Shown here piece by piece: positions 54,800 through 62,490 of a stretch of 64,000 nt of DNA. This DNA is from Labrys monachus. Its GTDB lineage: Bacteria > Pseudomonadota > Alphaproteobacteria > Rhizobiales > Labraceae. Position 1 is the first letter of the stretch. Every line of letters starts with the position of its first letter. The notes beneath the pieces are model-generated. The model was given only the letters and a program-made list of their open reading frames with translations, made no database searches and was not told where the DNA came from. The stretch lies in the NCBI RefSeq assembly GCF_030814655.1, contig NZ_JAUSVK010000001.1:627043-691042 (forward strand), in the 5' to 3' direction. The position numbers and the translations under genes were made by a program.

Positions 54800-55714
54800 A
54801 TGAATTCAAAGGTAAGCCGAATATTACGACGGTTGCCCACTTATGCAGTCTATATCAAGGAACGGCCAGCCTGGTTGTTCATGCTCATTTTCGCCCGGCT
54901 TTTGGCGGCACGCAAGGCCGAACGTCTCTTGCATGGCGCGGCTCCGAAATCTGTCGAGGTGGCGGACGGGACGCGCATCCAGACCGACGATGTCGCTTCG
55001 GTGGTGCCGACCCTCGTGAAGAACGGCGTATGCACCGATTTTCGCCTTCTGCCGGAAGACGTCCGGCAAATTCTCGACTTTGCTGAAAACACGGTCTGCT
55101 ATCCCCGCGACGGTTCGGGAAAGGGCTTTCTTCCCCGCGAATTCGAGCATGCCAATACGGAGAGGCAGCGGGACGTCATCGCCGCCTATTATTTCGACCG
55201 CGTCAAGGATTGCGCCGCCATCGAGCGCCTGCAGGTCGATCCGCTGATCTGCGGCGTCGCCAACGCCTATCTCGGCGAGGACGTGCAGAATATCCGCACG
55301 CGGCTGTGGTGGAGCTTTCCGGCAAAGAGGGTGGACGATGCCGATCTCCACGCCGCGGCACAGGAAAAGTTCCACTTCGACATGAACGATTGGAGAACCC
55401 TGAAGTTCTTCTTCTACATCACGCCGACCGACGAACAGTCCGGCGCCCATCGCTATATCGAGGCAAGCCATCGCAAGCGCCGCCTCCGGCACCAGTTCAC
55501 GCTGATGGTCGGGCACGAATTCGAGGAATTGCTCGCCTATTACGGCCCGGACGCGATCAAGACGGTCACCGGAGACGCGGGGGCCGGATTTGCCGAGGAC
55601 CCCTTCACCTTTCATACGGGAACATTGTGCCGGACGAAGCCGCGGCTGATCCTGGAACTCGAATATGGCCCGTCCGCCCCGAGCCCGAGCTATCGCTACG
55701 GCGTGCTGGGATAA
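54800..55714 (+). CDS. PhyH-like Fe(II)/2-oxoglutarate dioxygenase
   Basis: 304 aa protein resembling the phytanoyl-CoA dioxygenase family. The metal-binding HxD is seen in FHFDMNDWRTLKFFFYIT, followed by GAHRYIEASHRKRR and the distal His in DPFTFHTGTL, with a downstream Arg in TKPRLILELEY. The N-terminal 50 residues are basic and hydrophobic (RPAWLFMLIFARLLAA) and may associate with membrane. The substrate is unknown; members act on lipids, secondary metabolites and small molecules. It sits alone after an AT-richer spacer, suggesting acquired DNA. Confidence 0.75.
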   Translation: MNSKVSRILRRLPTYAVYIKERPAWLFMLIFARLLAARKAERLLHGAAPKSVEVADGTRIQTDDVASVVPTLVKNGVCTDFRLLPEDVRQILDFAENTVCYPRDGSGKGFLPREFEHANTERQRDVIAAYYFDRVKDCAAIERLQVDPLICGVANAYLGEDVQNIRTRLWWSFPAKRVDDADLHAAAQEKFHFDMNDWRTLKFFFYITPTDEQSGAHRYIEASHRKRRLRHQFTLMVGHEFEELLAYYGPDAIKTVTGDAGAGFAEDPFTFHTGTLCRTKPRLILELEYGPSAPSPSYRYGVLG

Positions 55715-55849
55715 GCGGGCCGCCCTGCAGTCGCGTCACCGCCTCGGGCAGGACGGCGGAAAGCGGTTCTTCGTCCCGGCCGATCCATCCCGGCCAGCTC
55801 GAATAGCCGGAAAAGGGAAGGGTGCGCTGCGGCCGGCATCGGGCGGACG

Positions 55850-56272
55850 TCAGGCTATTCTCGTCGTGGTGCCGCAGTTGCGGCATGCCAGCCGCTCCGT
55901 CTCGCGCACCATTTCGGCGCTGTTGCAGACGGAGCAGACGTCGCCGCTGAAGCCCATCGCCCGCCACCCGGCCCGCCCCTCGCGCGGCATCGCCAGTTTC
56001 GGGATGACGCGCATCGCGTCGCCGGCGCCCTCGATCTGCGGCGCAGGCGGCCGGACATTCTGCATGGGGTGGCCTCGCCCCGCGGGAAAGGCGTGGAGGG
56101 AGGCCGTCGCCGCCGATGCGGAGCCGGCTCGCCTGCCGCCCCGCTCGAACGGCACCCGCACGACCACGGGGCGAGGGACGCCCTCGTCGCGTGCCGCGGC
56201 GAGGCGCGCAGCGTCGGCAACCGGCGCGACGGCAGGGGATTCCGACATTGCTCCCGCTTCTTTCGACACCAT
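55850..56272 (-). CDS. Hypothetical protein with C-terminal zinc ribbon
   Basis: About 140 aa. The C-terminus has two CxxC pairs (CSVCNSAEMVRETERLACRNC), a clear zinc-ribbon. The N-terminal two-thirds are Ala/Arg/Pro-rich and low in predicted structure. The ribbon recalls the C-terminal tail of B12-dependent ribonucleotide reductases and small Zn-ribbon proteins, but no further domain is visible. Starts at 56272 (GAAGGGG upstream) or 56251 are possible; the frame is open to 56470. Confidence 0.55.
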   Translation of the reverse strand: MVSKEAGAMSESPAVAPVADAARLAAARDEGVPRPVVVRVPFERGGRRAGSASAATASLHAFPAGRGHPMQNVRPPAPQIEGAGDAMRVIPKLAMPREGRAGWRAMGFSGDVCSVCNSAEMVRETERLACRNCGTTTRIA

Positions 56273-56673
56273 GGATCGCCCCTTCAATGCCCGCTGCACA
56301 CCCCAGGCCCCGCCTGCGTCCTCACGGACGATCGCGCCGGCAAGATCACCCGATGCAACGGACGCAGCCGGCAGCCTATTCGCGCAGATCCCTTGAGGAC
56401 CGATGCAGTATTGCCGCTCGTGCACGGCAGAAATAAGTCGCAAGCTGGTCGATAGTGGGGCTGTGATCATGTCCCCGGGCGTGGTGCAGACGCGATGATG
56501 CCATCAGGGGGCCATCGCGCTGCTGACCTGCCCCCTTCCGGGGTGGCGAGACTGCGTTCCGGCCTTGCAGCGCTGCGCCGAGACCTCGAGACAGCGCATG
56601 GACCCGGCGACGCCCCTTCGCGGGGCCTGGCCTGCGGGGCTGGCCCCATTTCTGCCCGCGTCGGCGCGGCGCG
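56273..56673. other. Spacer between zinc-ribbon gene and IS remnant
   Basis: About 400 bp without a supported gene. The right part (about 56500-56670) runs directly into the 3'-truncated transposase fragment and shows no IS end, so it is probably the sequence into which a deletion or recombination joined the remnant. Confidence 0.4.
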
Positions 56674-57178
56674 TTTTTTCAGCGACGAGAAGAAGCTCTC
56701 CATCGCAGCATTGTCCCAGACGTTGCCCGACCGGCTCATCGAACATGTGATGCCATGGTCGGACGTCAGGCGCTGGAACTGCTCGCTGGTGTATTGCGAT
56801 CCCTGATCCGAGTGATGCAGCAGGCTGTCGGGCTTGCCTCTCCTCCAGACGCCATGATCAGGGCTTCGGCGACGAGCTGCGCCGTCATCTCCGCCTCATC
56901 GCCCAGCCGACGACACGCCTGGAGAACAGATCGATGACGGCGGCAACATAGAGCCATCCTTCGGCGGTCCAGATATACGTGAAGTCGGCGATCCATTTCT
57001 GGTTCGGTGCCGATGCCTGGAAGGTGCGATCGAGGAGGTTCTCTGACACTGCGGCTCGCTGGCCGGTATCCTTCGGCAACCCACGTCGCCGAGGCCGGGC
57101 CCGCAGCCCGTTCTCCCGCATGAGCCTTTCGATGCGATGCAGGCCGCAGGAGAGGCCTTCCGCCAGAACATCGTGCTA
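56674..57178 (-). pseudogene. IS3-family transposase OrfB remnant, frameshifted and truncated
   Basis: On the minus strand an IS3-type OrfB can be read in pieces: RENGLRARPRRRGLPKDTGQ and APNQKWIADFTYIWTAEGWL (first Asp of the DDE triad), VDLFSRRVVGW-like IDLFSRRVVGWAM, then after two single-base losses [14 protein letters not shown] (second Asp) and [20 protein letters not shown] (Glu). The N-terminal part before about 57178 and the C-terminal part after the SSLK motif are missing. It cannot encode an active transposase. It belongs to a different IS3-family element from the one at 58660-59942. Confidence 0.85.
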
Positions 57179-57238
57179 GCTAGCGTCTATCGTGTGATAG
57201 GAACATAGGCGTTCGACCCGCAGAGCTAGAGAAACCCA

Positions 57239-57802
57239 ATGAAGGTGTCTATCGCAATCGATGGCAGCGCGTGGAACTATCTGTTTGAGAAGGCAATCGA
57301 CCTGACGGCCGAGCTTCCGCCGGATACTTTCAATGTTTTTATTCCGCGCGAGGTTGAAGTCGAACTCGGCGCCACGCCTGACATTGGCAAAGATGGCCAG
57401 TCCAAGGTTGCGCTCAGGCGATACGTCTGGGCCAGCATTGAAAGCCGGCAAGTCCAGACAAGCGCAACCTTCGGATTCGCAGAAGCTGGGGGCGCTTTTG
57501 GATTGCATCGCTATGCCGGATTCGGTGGCGGCACATTTGCCTCTGATGAAGAGCGCACCTATTACGCCGACACTGGCACTCAGCGCTATCTTGTCGGTAG
57601 ATCGCAGAGGCCATCGGGCCTAACTCAATACGAGGCTGATGCGGCGCTTGCTGCTAGTTCGTCGCACTCCGTCGTTCTAACGAACGACAAGAAAAACGGT
57701 CCGATAAGGGATGCGCGAGCGCAAGGCGGAAAGGTCATATATCTGAAGGATTTTGACGCTCAATCGCTGCCGCTGGCGGCATATATCTTGAGCTTTCGCT
57801 AA
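57239..57802 (+). CDS. PIN-like domain protein
   Basis: 187 aa, no signal peptide. The arrangement is that of PIN-type nucleases: D8 at the end of strand 1 (IAIDGSAWNYLFE), acidic residues around E38-E42 (PREVEVELG), E132/D134 (YEADAALAAS) and D150 (VVLTNDKKN). A Gly-rich insert (GFGGGTF) lies in the middle. It may be a VapC-like RNase toxin or a housekeeping PIN protein; no typical antitoxin gene precedes it. Codon use is clearly less GC-rich than in core genes. It lies directly beside an IS remnant. Confidence 0.65.
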   Translation: MKVSIAIDGSAWNYLFEKAIDLTAELPPDTFNVFIPREVEVELGATPDIGKDGQSKVALRRYVWASIESRQVQTSATFGFAEAGGAFGLHRYAGFGGGTFASDEERTYYADTGTQRYLVGRSQRPSGLTQYEADAALAASSSHSVVLTNDKKNGPIRDARAQGGKVIYLKDFDAQSLPLAAYILSFR

Positions 57803-57841
57803 AGAGTATCTTGATATAAAAGACATATTGAGAAGGCGCTC

Positions 57842-58612
57842 ATGCAAACCATTTTTGATTATTTAGATGGCAGCTTACTGCCGTTGATTGGTCGGGTAAT
57901 GCAGACGGTGCCTGAGGCGCATCGCGGGATGTGCTCCGGTTTTGTAGATTGCTTGTATGAATATCAGACTCTTGTGACCGGCGTCTTAGCCGTGTTGGCT
58001 GGCGCCTTTACGTTGTTGGCTGCGTGGTGGCAAATTCGTGCAAGTAGGGCAACGGAGGCGAGACGTCGTCAAGCAGAAACCCGCGCAGCACGGGCAATGC
58101 TAACGTTCGCGCTTGATCAAATTCTTGAATACGCCGAAGGCTGCGCTCACGCCCTCGTTGCGCATAACTGCGCAGTGTTGCAGGCAGAAGCTTCAGGTTT
58201 GCCCGTGCCGACCAACTCAAAGCACTTCCCAACATTTCCGGGAGCAGTATTAAAGCCCATAAGCGAATGCATTCGCCACGAAGACAGTCCTGAAAGATTG
58301 GAAATGCTCGCTAGCCTTGCAAATTGGCTTCAGATCCACGAGGCACGCGTTAAAGCATTGAAGGAGAAGATCGAGTTTGGCTCGATAATGCCTGCCGAAC
58401 TTTCGCGTAGTCCATATGATTCGGCGGAGCTATATTATTTAGCTGAACAGTTATACCACTATGCACGAGAGATTCATCAAAGTCCGTCGCTAGGAGAGAA
58501 GTCGGACAGGTATCTAGCTGTGTTCCTTAGAATGGGCATCGATGACAGTAGGATTAACTTTGTGCCAACTGCCACTAAGAAGAATCCCAATAGTATGCAA
58601 ATACCGTATTAG
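57842..58612 (+). CDS. Hypothetical membrane-anchored protein, 256 aa
   Basis: One strong membrane segment (about residues 43-63, TLVTGVLAVLAGAFTLLAAWW) follows a short N-terminal region. After it comes a basic linker (RATEARRRQAETRAARA) and a mostly helical cytoplasmic domain of about 185 aa. No family was recognised. It is AT-rich relative to the core, with codons such as TTA, ATA and AAA. It follows the PIN-like gene by 39 bp in the same direction, so the two form a likely operon. An IS3-family element is inserted 47 bp after its stop. Confidence 0.65.
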   Translation: MQTIFDYLDGSLLPLIGRVMQTVPEAHRGMCSGFVDCLYEYQTLVTGVLAVLAGAFTLLAAWWQIRASRATEARRRQAETRAARAMLTFALDQILEYAEGCAHALVAHNCAVLQAEASGLPVPTNSKHFPTFPGAVLKPISECIRHEDSPERLEMLASLANWLQIHEARVKALKEKIEFGSIMPAELSRSPYDSAELYYLAEQLYHYAREIHQSPSLGEKSDRYLAVFLRMGIDDSRINFVPTATKKNPNSMQIPY

Positions 58613-58719
58613 CTGCGTGGGTCAATCTGGGCAATCCTCCAATCAACCGCGGCTTGATAGAGTTGGCTCGGTTTGTTTGGACAGCTTAGCCCTGCCGGAT
58701 AAGTGGATTTCAGCCCGTA

Positions 58720-59550
58720 TTATGCCGCGGCCGGGATTGGGGTTGGCTGGCTGAAGTAGGCCTGATCGGGTGTCTTCCGGTCAAGGCTCGAATGGGGTCT
58801 GCGGGTATTGTAGAAAATCAAATATCGGCCGATCGAGGCGCGGGCCTGGGACACCGTGTCGTAGGCGTGGAGATAGACTTCCTCGTATTTCACCGACCTC
58901 CAAATTCTCTCGACGAAGACATTGTCGCGCCAGGCGCCCCTGCCATCCATGCTGATCTTGATGTCGTTCTTGATCAGCAAGCCGGTGAAGGCCTCGCTGG
59001 TGAACTGGCTGCCTTGATCGGTATTGAAGATTTCCGGCTTGCCATAACGCACCAGAGCCTCCTCGACCGCCTCGATACAGAAGTCCGCCTCCATGCTGAT
59101 CGAGAGCCGCCAGGACAGCACGCGGCGGCTGAACCAATCCACCACGGCTGCCAGATAGACAAAGCCACGCCGCATCGGGATGTAGGTGATGTCCATCGCC
59201 CAGACCTGATTGGGCTTGGTCACCGGCAGTTCGCGCAGGAGATAGGGATAGATCTTGTGTCCCGGCGCTGGTTTCGAGGTGTTCGGTCGCCGGTAGATTG
59301 CCTCTATCCCCATGCGCTTCATCAGCGTGGCGACGTGCAACCGTCCGGCTTGGTGCCCATCGGCAGCCAAAAGACCTTGCAGCATGCGAGAACCGGCGAA
59401 GGGATGCTCAAGGTGCAGCTCGTCGATCTGCCGCATCAGGGTAAGGTCGGCGGGCGGCACAGGACGGGGCAGATAGTAGACGCTGCTTCGCGCCAGTCCC
59501 AAAGCCTTGGCTTGGCGAGTGATCGGAAGTTCATGCGTGCGGTCGATCAT
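58720..59550 (-). CDS. IS3-family transposase OrfB (DDE integrase domain)
   Basis: 276 aa. It has an N-terminal HTH_21-like region (ELHLEHPFAGSRMLQGLL) and an rve/DDE core: first Asp in VWAMDITYIPM, second in NTDQGSQFTS, Glu in NVFVERIWRSVKYEEVY, ending with FYNTRRPHSSLDRKTP. It catalyses cut-and-copy transposition, normally as an OrfAB fusion. Its ATG overlaps the OrfA stop (ATGA) and lies in the -1 frame relative to OrfA, with a run of four A just upstream that could allow frameshifting. Confidence 0.95.
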   Translation of the reverse strand: MIDRTHELPITRQAKALGLARSSVYYLPRPVPPADLTLMRQIDELHLEHPFAGSRMLQGLLAADGHQAGRLHVATLMKRMGIEAIYRRPNTSKPAPGHKIYPYLLRELPVTKPNQVWAMDITYIPMRRGFVYLAAVVDWFSRRVLSWRLSISMEADFCIEAVEEALVRYGKPEIFNTDQGSQFTSEAFTGLLIKNDIKISMDGRGAWRDNVFVERIWRSVKYEEVYLHAYDTVSQARASIGRYLIFYNTRRPHSSLDRKTPDQAYFSQPTPIPAAA

Positions 59551-59858
59551 TTTCTTGCGCTCAGAAGGCCGGCCTTGGTGAGCGCTCCTTCTAAAAAATC
59601 ATTCTCAAGCGTCAGCTCCCCGATCTTGGCATGGAGGGTTTTGACATCAACCGCGGACGAAGCTGGCACGGCCGTGCCACCCGCACCGAATACCCCGGTT
59701 GCCCCTTCAAGAAGCTGTGTCTTCCACTGACTGATCTGGTTGGTGTGGACATCAAACTGCTGAGCTAACTCATTCAGCGTCTTCTCGCCCTTGATCGCCG
59801 CCAAGGCTACTTTCGCCTTGAAAGCCGGGCCATGGTTCCGGCGTGCTCGTCTCGTCAT
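59547..59858 (-). CDS. IS3-family transposase OrfA (HTH protein)
   Basis: 103 aa. An HTH_Tnp_1 domain (HGPAFKAKVALAAIKGEKTLNELAQQFDVHTNQISQWK) binds the IS ends, followed by a leucine-zipper-like C-terminus (LHAKIGELTLENDFLEGALTKAGLL). Start 59858 has AGGAG 5 nt upstream and is preferred over ATG 59879. It is the DNA-binding half of the transposase. Confidence 0.93.
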   Translation of the reverse strand: MTRRARRNHGPAFKAKVALAAIKGEKTLNELAQQFDVHTNQISQWKTQLLEGATGVFGAGGTAVPASSAVDVKTLHAKIGELTLENDFLEGALTKAGLLSARK

Positions 59859-59964
59859 CGTCGCTCCTGTCCTTGGCATCCTATGCCAGGTTCAGGGCCA
59901 AATTCCACTTATCGGTCCTGTCCGTTTTTCCCGAGCCAGCTCTGATAGCTGCGGAGGAATGGGA

Positions 59965-60069
59965 ATGGATATCTTGTACAAGATCTTTTTTCTTATCGTA
60001 ACGGGTCTGTTTTTTTGCCGTTGTGGATTTTTTCGAGAATGCTGTTCAAGGGGGTATCATTCAGGGTGA
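59965..60069 (+). CDS. Candidate small hydrophobic peptide, 34 aa
   Basis: A short ORF immediately right of the IS. GGAGG lies 7 nt before the ATG. The product starts MDILYKIFFLIVTGLFFC, a single membrane-spanning stretch, and ends Cys/Arg-rich. Size and character fit a small membrane peptide, including type I toxin-like ones, but no family is recognised. If the IS is removed, it would lie about 70 bp downstream of the membrane-protein gene on the same strand. Confidence 0.35.
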   Translation: MDILYKIFFLIVTGLFFCRCGFFRECCSRGYHSG

Positions 60070-60180
60070 ATCGACTGCCGCCTTCCTCACGCTGACATCG
60101 CGATCGCCTTTCGGCGGAACCTGCGCCGAAAGGCTCCTCTGCTCCTGAAACCAGATTCTTGAAGACGAGGTATGGGCTTA

Positions 60181-60333
60181 CTAGAGAATAATGTCCTTGC
60201 CCTCCACGATGCGAAGGTCAGGAGGCGTCGGCGCGATAGCCTCTCTCTCGACATCAATGGTTTCGATAATGAGGCTATCCTTGATAGGTATGATGCGCAC
60301 GTGAACGACGTTACGCTTGGCCGCCGCAAATAT
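60181..60333 (-). pseudogene. Protein-like open fragment without an ATG
   Basis: A 50-codon open stretch on the minus strand, bounded by stops, reads like real protein: RNVVHVRIIPIKDSLIIE, then IDVEREAIAPTPPDLRIVEG. There is no ATG; a GTG at codon 12 is the only usual start and has no clear ribosome binding site. It may be a truncated gene left beside the tRNA or a very small gene. The surrounding 300 bp (60070-60370) contains nothing else convincing. Confidence 0.25.
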
Positions 60334-60370
60334 TCAATCCATCTAAGGCCAGCCAAGTGCTTGAAATCCT

Positions 60371-60446
60371 TGGCGCTCCCAACCGGGTTCGAACCGGTGT
60401 TTTCGCCGTGAGAGGGCGACGTCCTGGGCCACTAGACGATGGGAGC
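60371..60446 (-). tRNA. tRNA-Glu (anticodon CTC)
   Basis: On the minus strand the 76-nt cloverleaf begins GCTCCCATCGTCTAG. The anticodon loop is CTCTCAC (anticodon CTC), the T-arm is CCGGTTCGAACCCGG, and the acceptor closes with TGGGAGC plus discriminator G and an encoded CCA. The 3' end faces the accessory region on its left, the usual geometry for elements that integrate at tRNA genes. Confidence 0.95.
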
Positions 60447-60559
60447 AGCGGCGAGGTGTGGCCGTATAGCCGCAAACCGCAGCGGCAGCAAGACCGAATT
60501 TGCGATCCCGCACCACCGGCAGCTTGGCTTTCCCCGCATTCCCCCTTAACTACGCGCAG

Positions 60560-61585
60560 ATGACCGACAAGACAGACAATCCCTCTCCCCTGGTTTTCGC
60601 CGCCGACCAGGCCGGCGAGCGCATCGACCGCTTCCTGGCCCGGCAATTTCTCGGCCGCGAGGGGGAGGCGCTGTCGCGGACCCGCATCAAGGCGCTGATC
60701 GAGGAGGGCCAGGCGCTGCTCGACGGCATGCCCGTGCTGGATGCCGGTCACACGCTCAAGGCGGGACAGAGCGTGCGGCTGGCGGTGCCGCCGCCCGTCG
60801 CGGCGGAGCCGCTGGGCGAAGACATCCCGCTCGTCATCCTCTACGAGGATGCCGACCTCCTCGTCATCGACAAGCCGGTCGGCCTCGTCGTCCATCCGGC
60901 GGCCGGGCACCAGACCGGCACGCTCGTCAACGCCCTCATCGCCCATTGCGGCGACAGCCTGTCGGGTGTCGGCGGCGTGCGGCGCCCGGGCATCGTGCAC
61001 CGGCTCGACAAGGACACGTCAGGGCTGCTGGTGGTCGCCAAGAACGACAGGGCGCATCAGGGCCTGGCGGCGCAATTCGCCGATCACGGCCGCACCGGCC
61101 CGCTGGAGCGGGCCTATCTGGCTTTCGTGTGGGGCGGCGTTCGCGACCACGGCACGGTGGAGACGGGCATCGACCGGTCCATCCGCAACCGCGAGAAGAT
61201 GCAGGCGGTGCCGCCCGGCCGCGGACGCGAGGCGATCACCCATTATGCGCGCCTGGAAATCTTCGGGGACCGGGCCGGCGCCCCCCTGGTCAGCCTGGTC
61301 GAATGCCGCCTAGAAACGGGTCGCACGCATCAGATCAGGGTGCATATGACGCATCTCGGCCATCCGCTGCTCGGCGACGCCGTCTATGGCGGCGGCTTCA
61401 AGACGAAGGCGGCGCTCCTGTCTCCTGCCGCCCGGCCGGTCCTGGAGGGGCTCGGCCGCCAGGCCCTGCATGCACGCCTGCTCGGTTTCGAACATCCGGT
61501 GACCGGCGAGCATCTCGTATTCGAGAGCGAGCTGCCGGCCGACCTGGCGCAATTGGCCGATGCCCTGCGGCGCGGGTGGGAATGA
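60560..61585 (+). CDS. rluD: 23S rRNA pseudouridine synthase, RluD family
   Basis: 341 aa. An N-terminal S4 RNA-binding domain (about 15-75, AGERIDRFLARQF) is followed by the RsuA/RluD catalytic domain with the signature GIVHRLDKDTSGLLVVAK, catalytic D150, then ETGRTHQIRVHMTHLGHPLLGD. It isomerises uridines in helix 69 of 23S rRNA. The ATG at 60560 is the first with the proper N-terminus. It lies near rpoH as in many rhizobia. Confidence 0.94.
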   Translation: MTDKTDNPSPLVFAADQAGERIDRFLARQFLGREGEALSRTRIKALIEEGQALLDGMPVLDAGHTLKAGQSVRLAVPPPVAAEPLGEDIPLVILYEDADLLVIDKPVGLVVHPAAGHQTGTLVNALIAHCGDSLSGVGGVRRPGIVHRLDKDTSGLLVVAKNDRAHQGLAAQFADHGRTGPLERAYLAFVWGGVRDHGTVETGIDRSIRNREKMQAVPPGRGREAITHYARLEIFGDRAGAPLVSLVECRLETGRTHQIRVHMTHLGHPLLGDAVYGGGFKTKAALLSPAARPVLEGLGRQALHARLLGFEHPVTGEHLVFESELPADLAQLADALRRGWE

Positions 61586-61627
61586 GACGGCCGCCGCCCG
61601 CGGCGCGGCCGCCTGCGGTCCTGGCGT

Positions 61628-62026
61628 CTATCGCTTGCGCCCGAACCAGAAGCCGCCCGCCACGGCCCCGATCACCAGGGCATTGAGCAGCGTCGAACGG
61701 TCCGGCAGGGCGTCGGCGGCGACGCGGGTCGCGGCGAGCAGCGTCGCCTGGAGATTCTGGCGCCGTTGCGCCCGCCTTTCCAGCACGGCGGCGACGATCA
61801 GCGCGACGATCGCCAGCACTGCGAACAGCGCGGCGACGGCCGCATCGGCCCAATAGGGGCCGTAGCGGTCCGCGACGCAGCGGTGCAGGCTGACGACGCC
61901 GGTGCCGACCAGGCAGAGGAGAAAGATGCCGGCGACCGCCCTGCAGACGAGGATGGTCCCGCGCTGCCGCAGGGCCGCCATCATCTCGTCCTTGGCCAGC
62001 GAACCGAGCGCGAGGAGCTGTATCAC
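61628..62026 (-). CDS. Holin-superfamily III/YqjE-like membrane protein
   Basis: 132 aa with two strong hydrophobic segments (about 28-48 and 60-84) and a third near the C-terminus (NALVIGAVAGGFWFG). It matches the YqjE/phage_holin_3_6 type: small inner-membrane proteins of chromosomal, not phage, origin. Its ATG overlaps the stop of the DUF883 gene by 4 bp. The pair resembles the E. coli yqjD-yqjE locus, which is stress/stationary-phase induced. Confidence 0.8.
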   Translation of the reverse strand: MIQLLALGSLAKDEMMAALRQRGTILVCRAVAGIFLLCLVGTGVVSLHRCVADRYGPYWADAAVAALFAVLAIVALIVAAVLERRAQRRQNLQATLLAATRVAADALPDRSTLLNALVIGAVAGGFWFGRKR

Positions 62027-62370
62027 GATCTGCTCTTGCTCCAGATGCCGAGCACGAGGCCGACGCCGGCCGCGATGGCCAGCGCCTGCAGCGGCTTCCT
62101 GTTGACGTAATCGGCCGTCGCCTTCTGCAGGTCCGCCGCCTGGCTGCGGGCGACGTCGCCATATTCGCTGGCCTTGGCGCCGACGTCGCTCAGGGTTTCG
62201 TCGATAACCGATCGGGCGGTCTTGGCCTCGCGGGCGAGGAAACGCGCCCAGGTCGATTTTTCCTCGCTGATATAGGCGCTGAGCTGTTCGGACAGCCTGG
62301 CGACATCGGCGCGCAGGGAATCGAGGTCGCTTCCGATGTCACCCGGAAGCTTCGACTTGGCCTGATCCAT
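62023..62370 (-). CDS. DUF883 (ElaB/YqjD-like) membrane-anchored protein
   Basis: 115 aa. A long amphipathic helical N-terminal part (about 10-85) is followed by a C-terminal membrane anchor (NRKPLQALAIAAGVGLVLGIW), preceded by the family hallmark YVNRKPLQA. E. coli YqjD binds ribosomes and is made in stationary phase. Start 62370 is preferred because GGGAG lies upstream; ATG 62385 has none. A near-perfect EcfG promoter lies about 120 bp upstream, pointing to general stress control. Confidence 0.87.
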   Translation of the reverse strand: MDQAKSKLPGDIGSDLDSLRADVARLSEQLSAYISEEKSTWARFLAREAKTARSVIDETLSDVGAKASEYGDVARSQAADLQKATADYVNRKPLQALAIAAGVGLVLGIWSKSRS

Positions 62371-62490
62371 TTCCTTGTCTCCCATGGAGGTACAACAATC
62401 AAACGTCGTGGCAGGCTTTGTCTGACCGCGATGAGGGACCGCCCGGCCGCCCGCGGCAAGCTTAAGCGCGGCATGCCCCGACGCAAGGCT

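Larger units (their letters stand above)
58660..59942 (-). mobile_element. Intact IS3-family insertion sequence, 1283 bp
   Basis: The ends carry 12-bp inverted repeats with one mismatch (GAGTTGGCTCGG at 58660-58671; GAGCTGGCTCGG read inward from 59942). A shared GGACAG lies at the same offset inside each end, and GATAAGTGGA further in. It is flanked by the 5-bp direct repeat TGATA (58655-58659 and 59943-59947), a target-site duplication. It encodes OrfA and OrfB in the usual overlapping order. Both ORFs look complete, so the insertion is probably recent and potentially active. Confidence 0.88.

Noticed and set aside
60371-60400. tRNA-Glu 3' end as an attachment site with a second copy
   Set aside because: I looked for a duplicate of the T-arm/acceptor end on the left side of the accessory region and found none in the window. 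No integrase gene is present either, so an att pair is not claimed.
60172-60411. 79-codon frame crossing tRNA-Glu, ending with LPTGFEPVFSP
   Set aside because: The ending is the well-known false peptide read from a reversed tRNA T-arm. The tRNA is clear on the minus strand.
61628-62026. Prophage holin
   Set aside because: The protein belongs to a holin superfamily, but it is coupled to a DUF883 gene under a stress promoter and no phage genes are nearby. It is a YqjE-like chromosomal protein.
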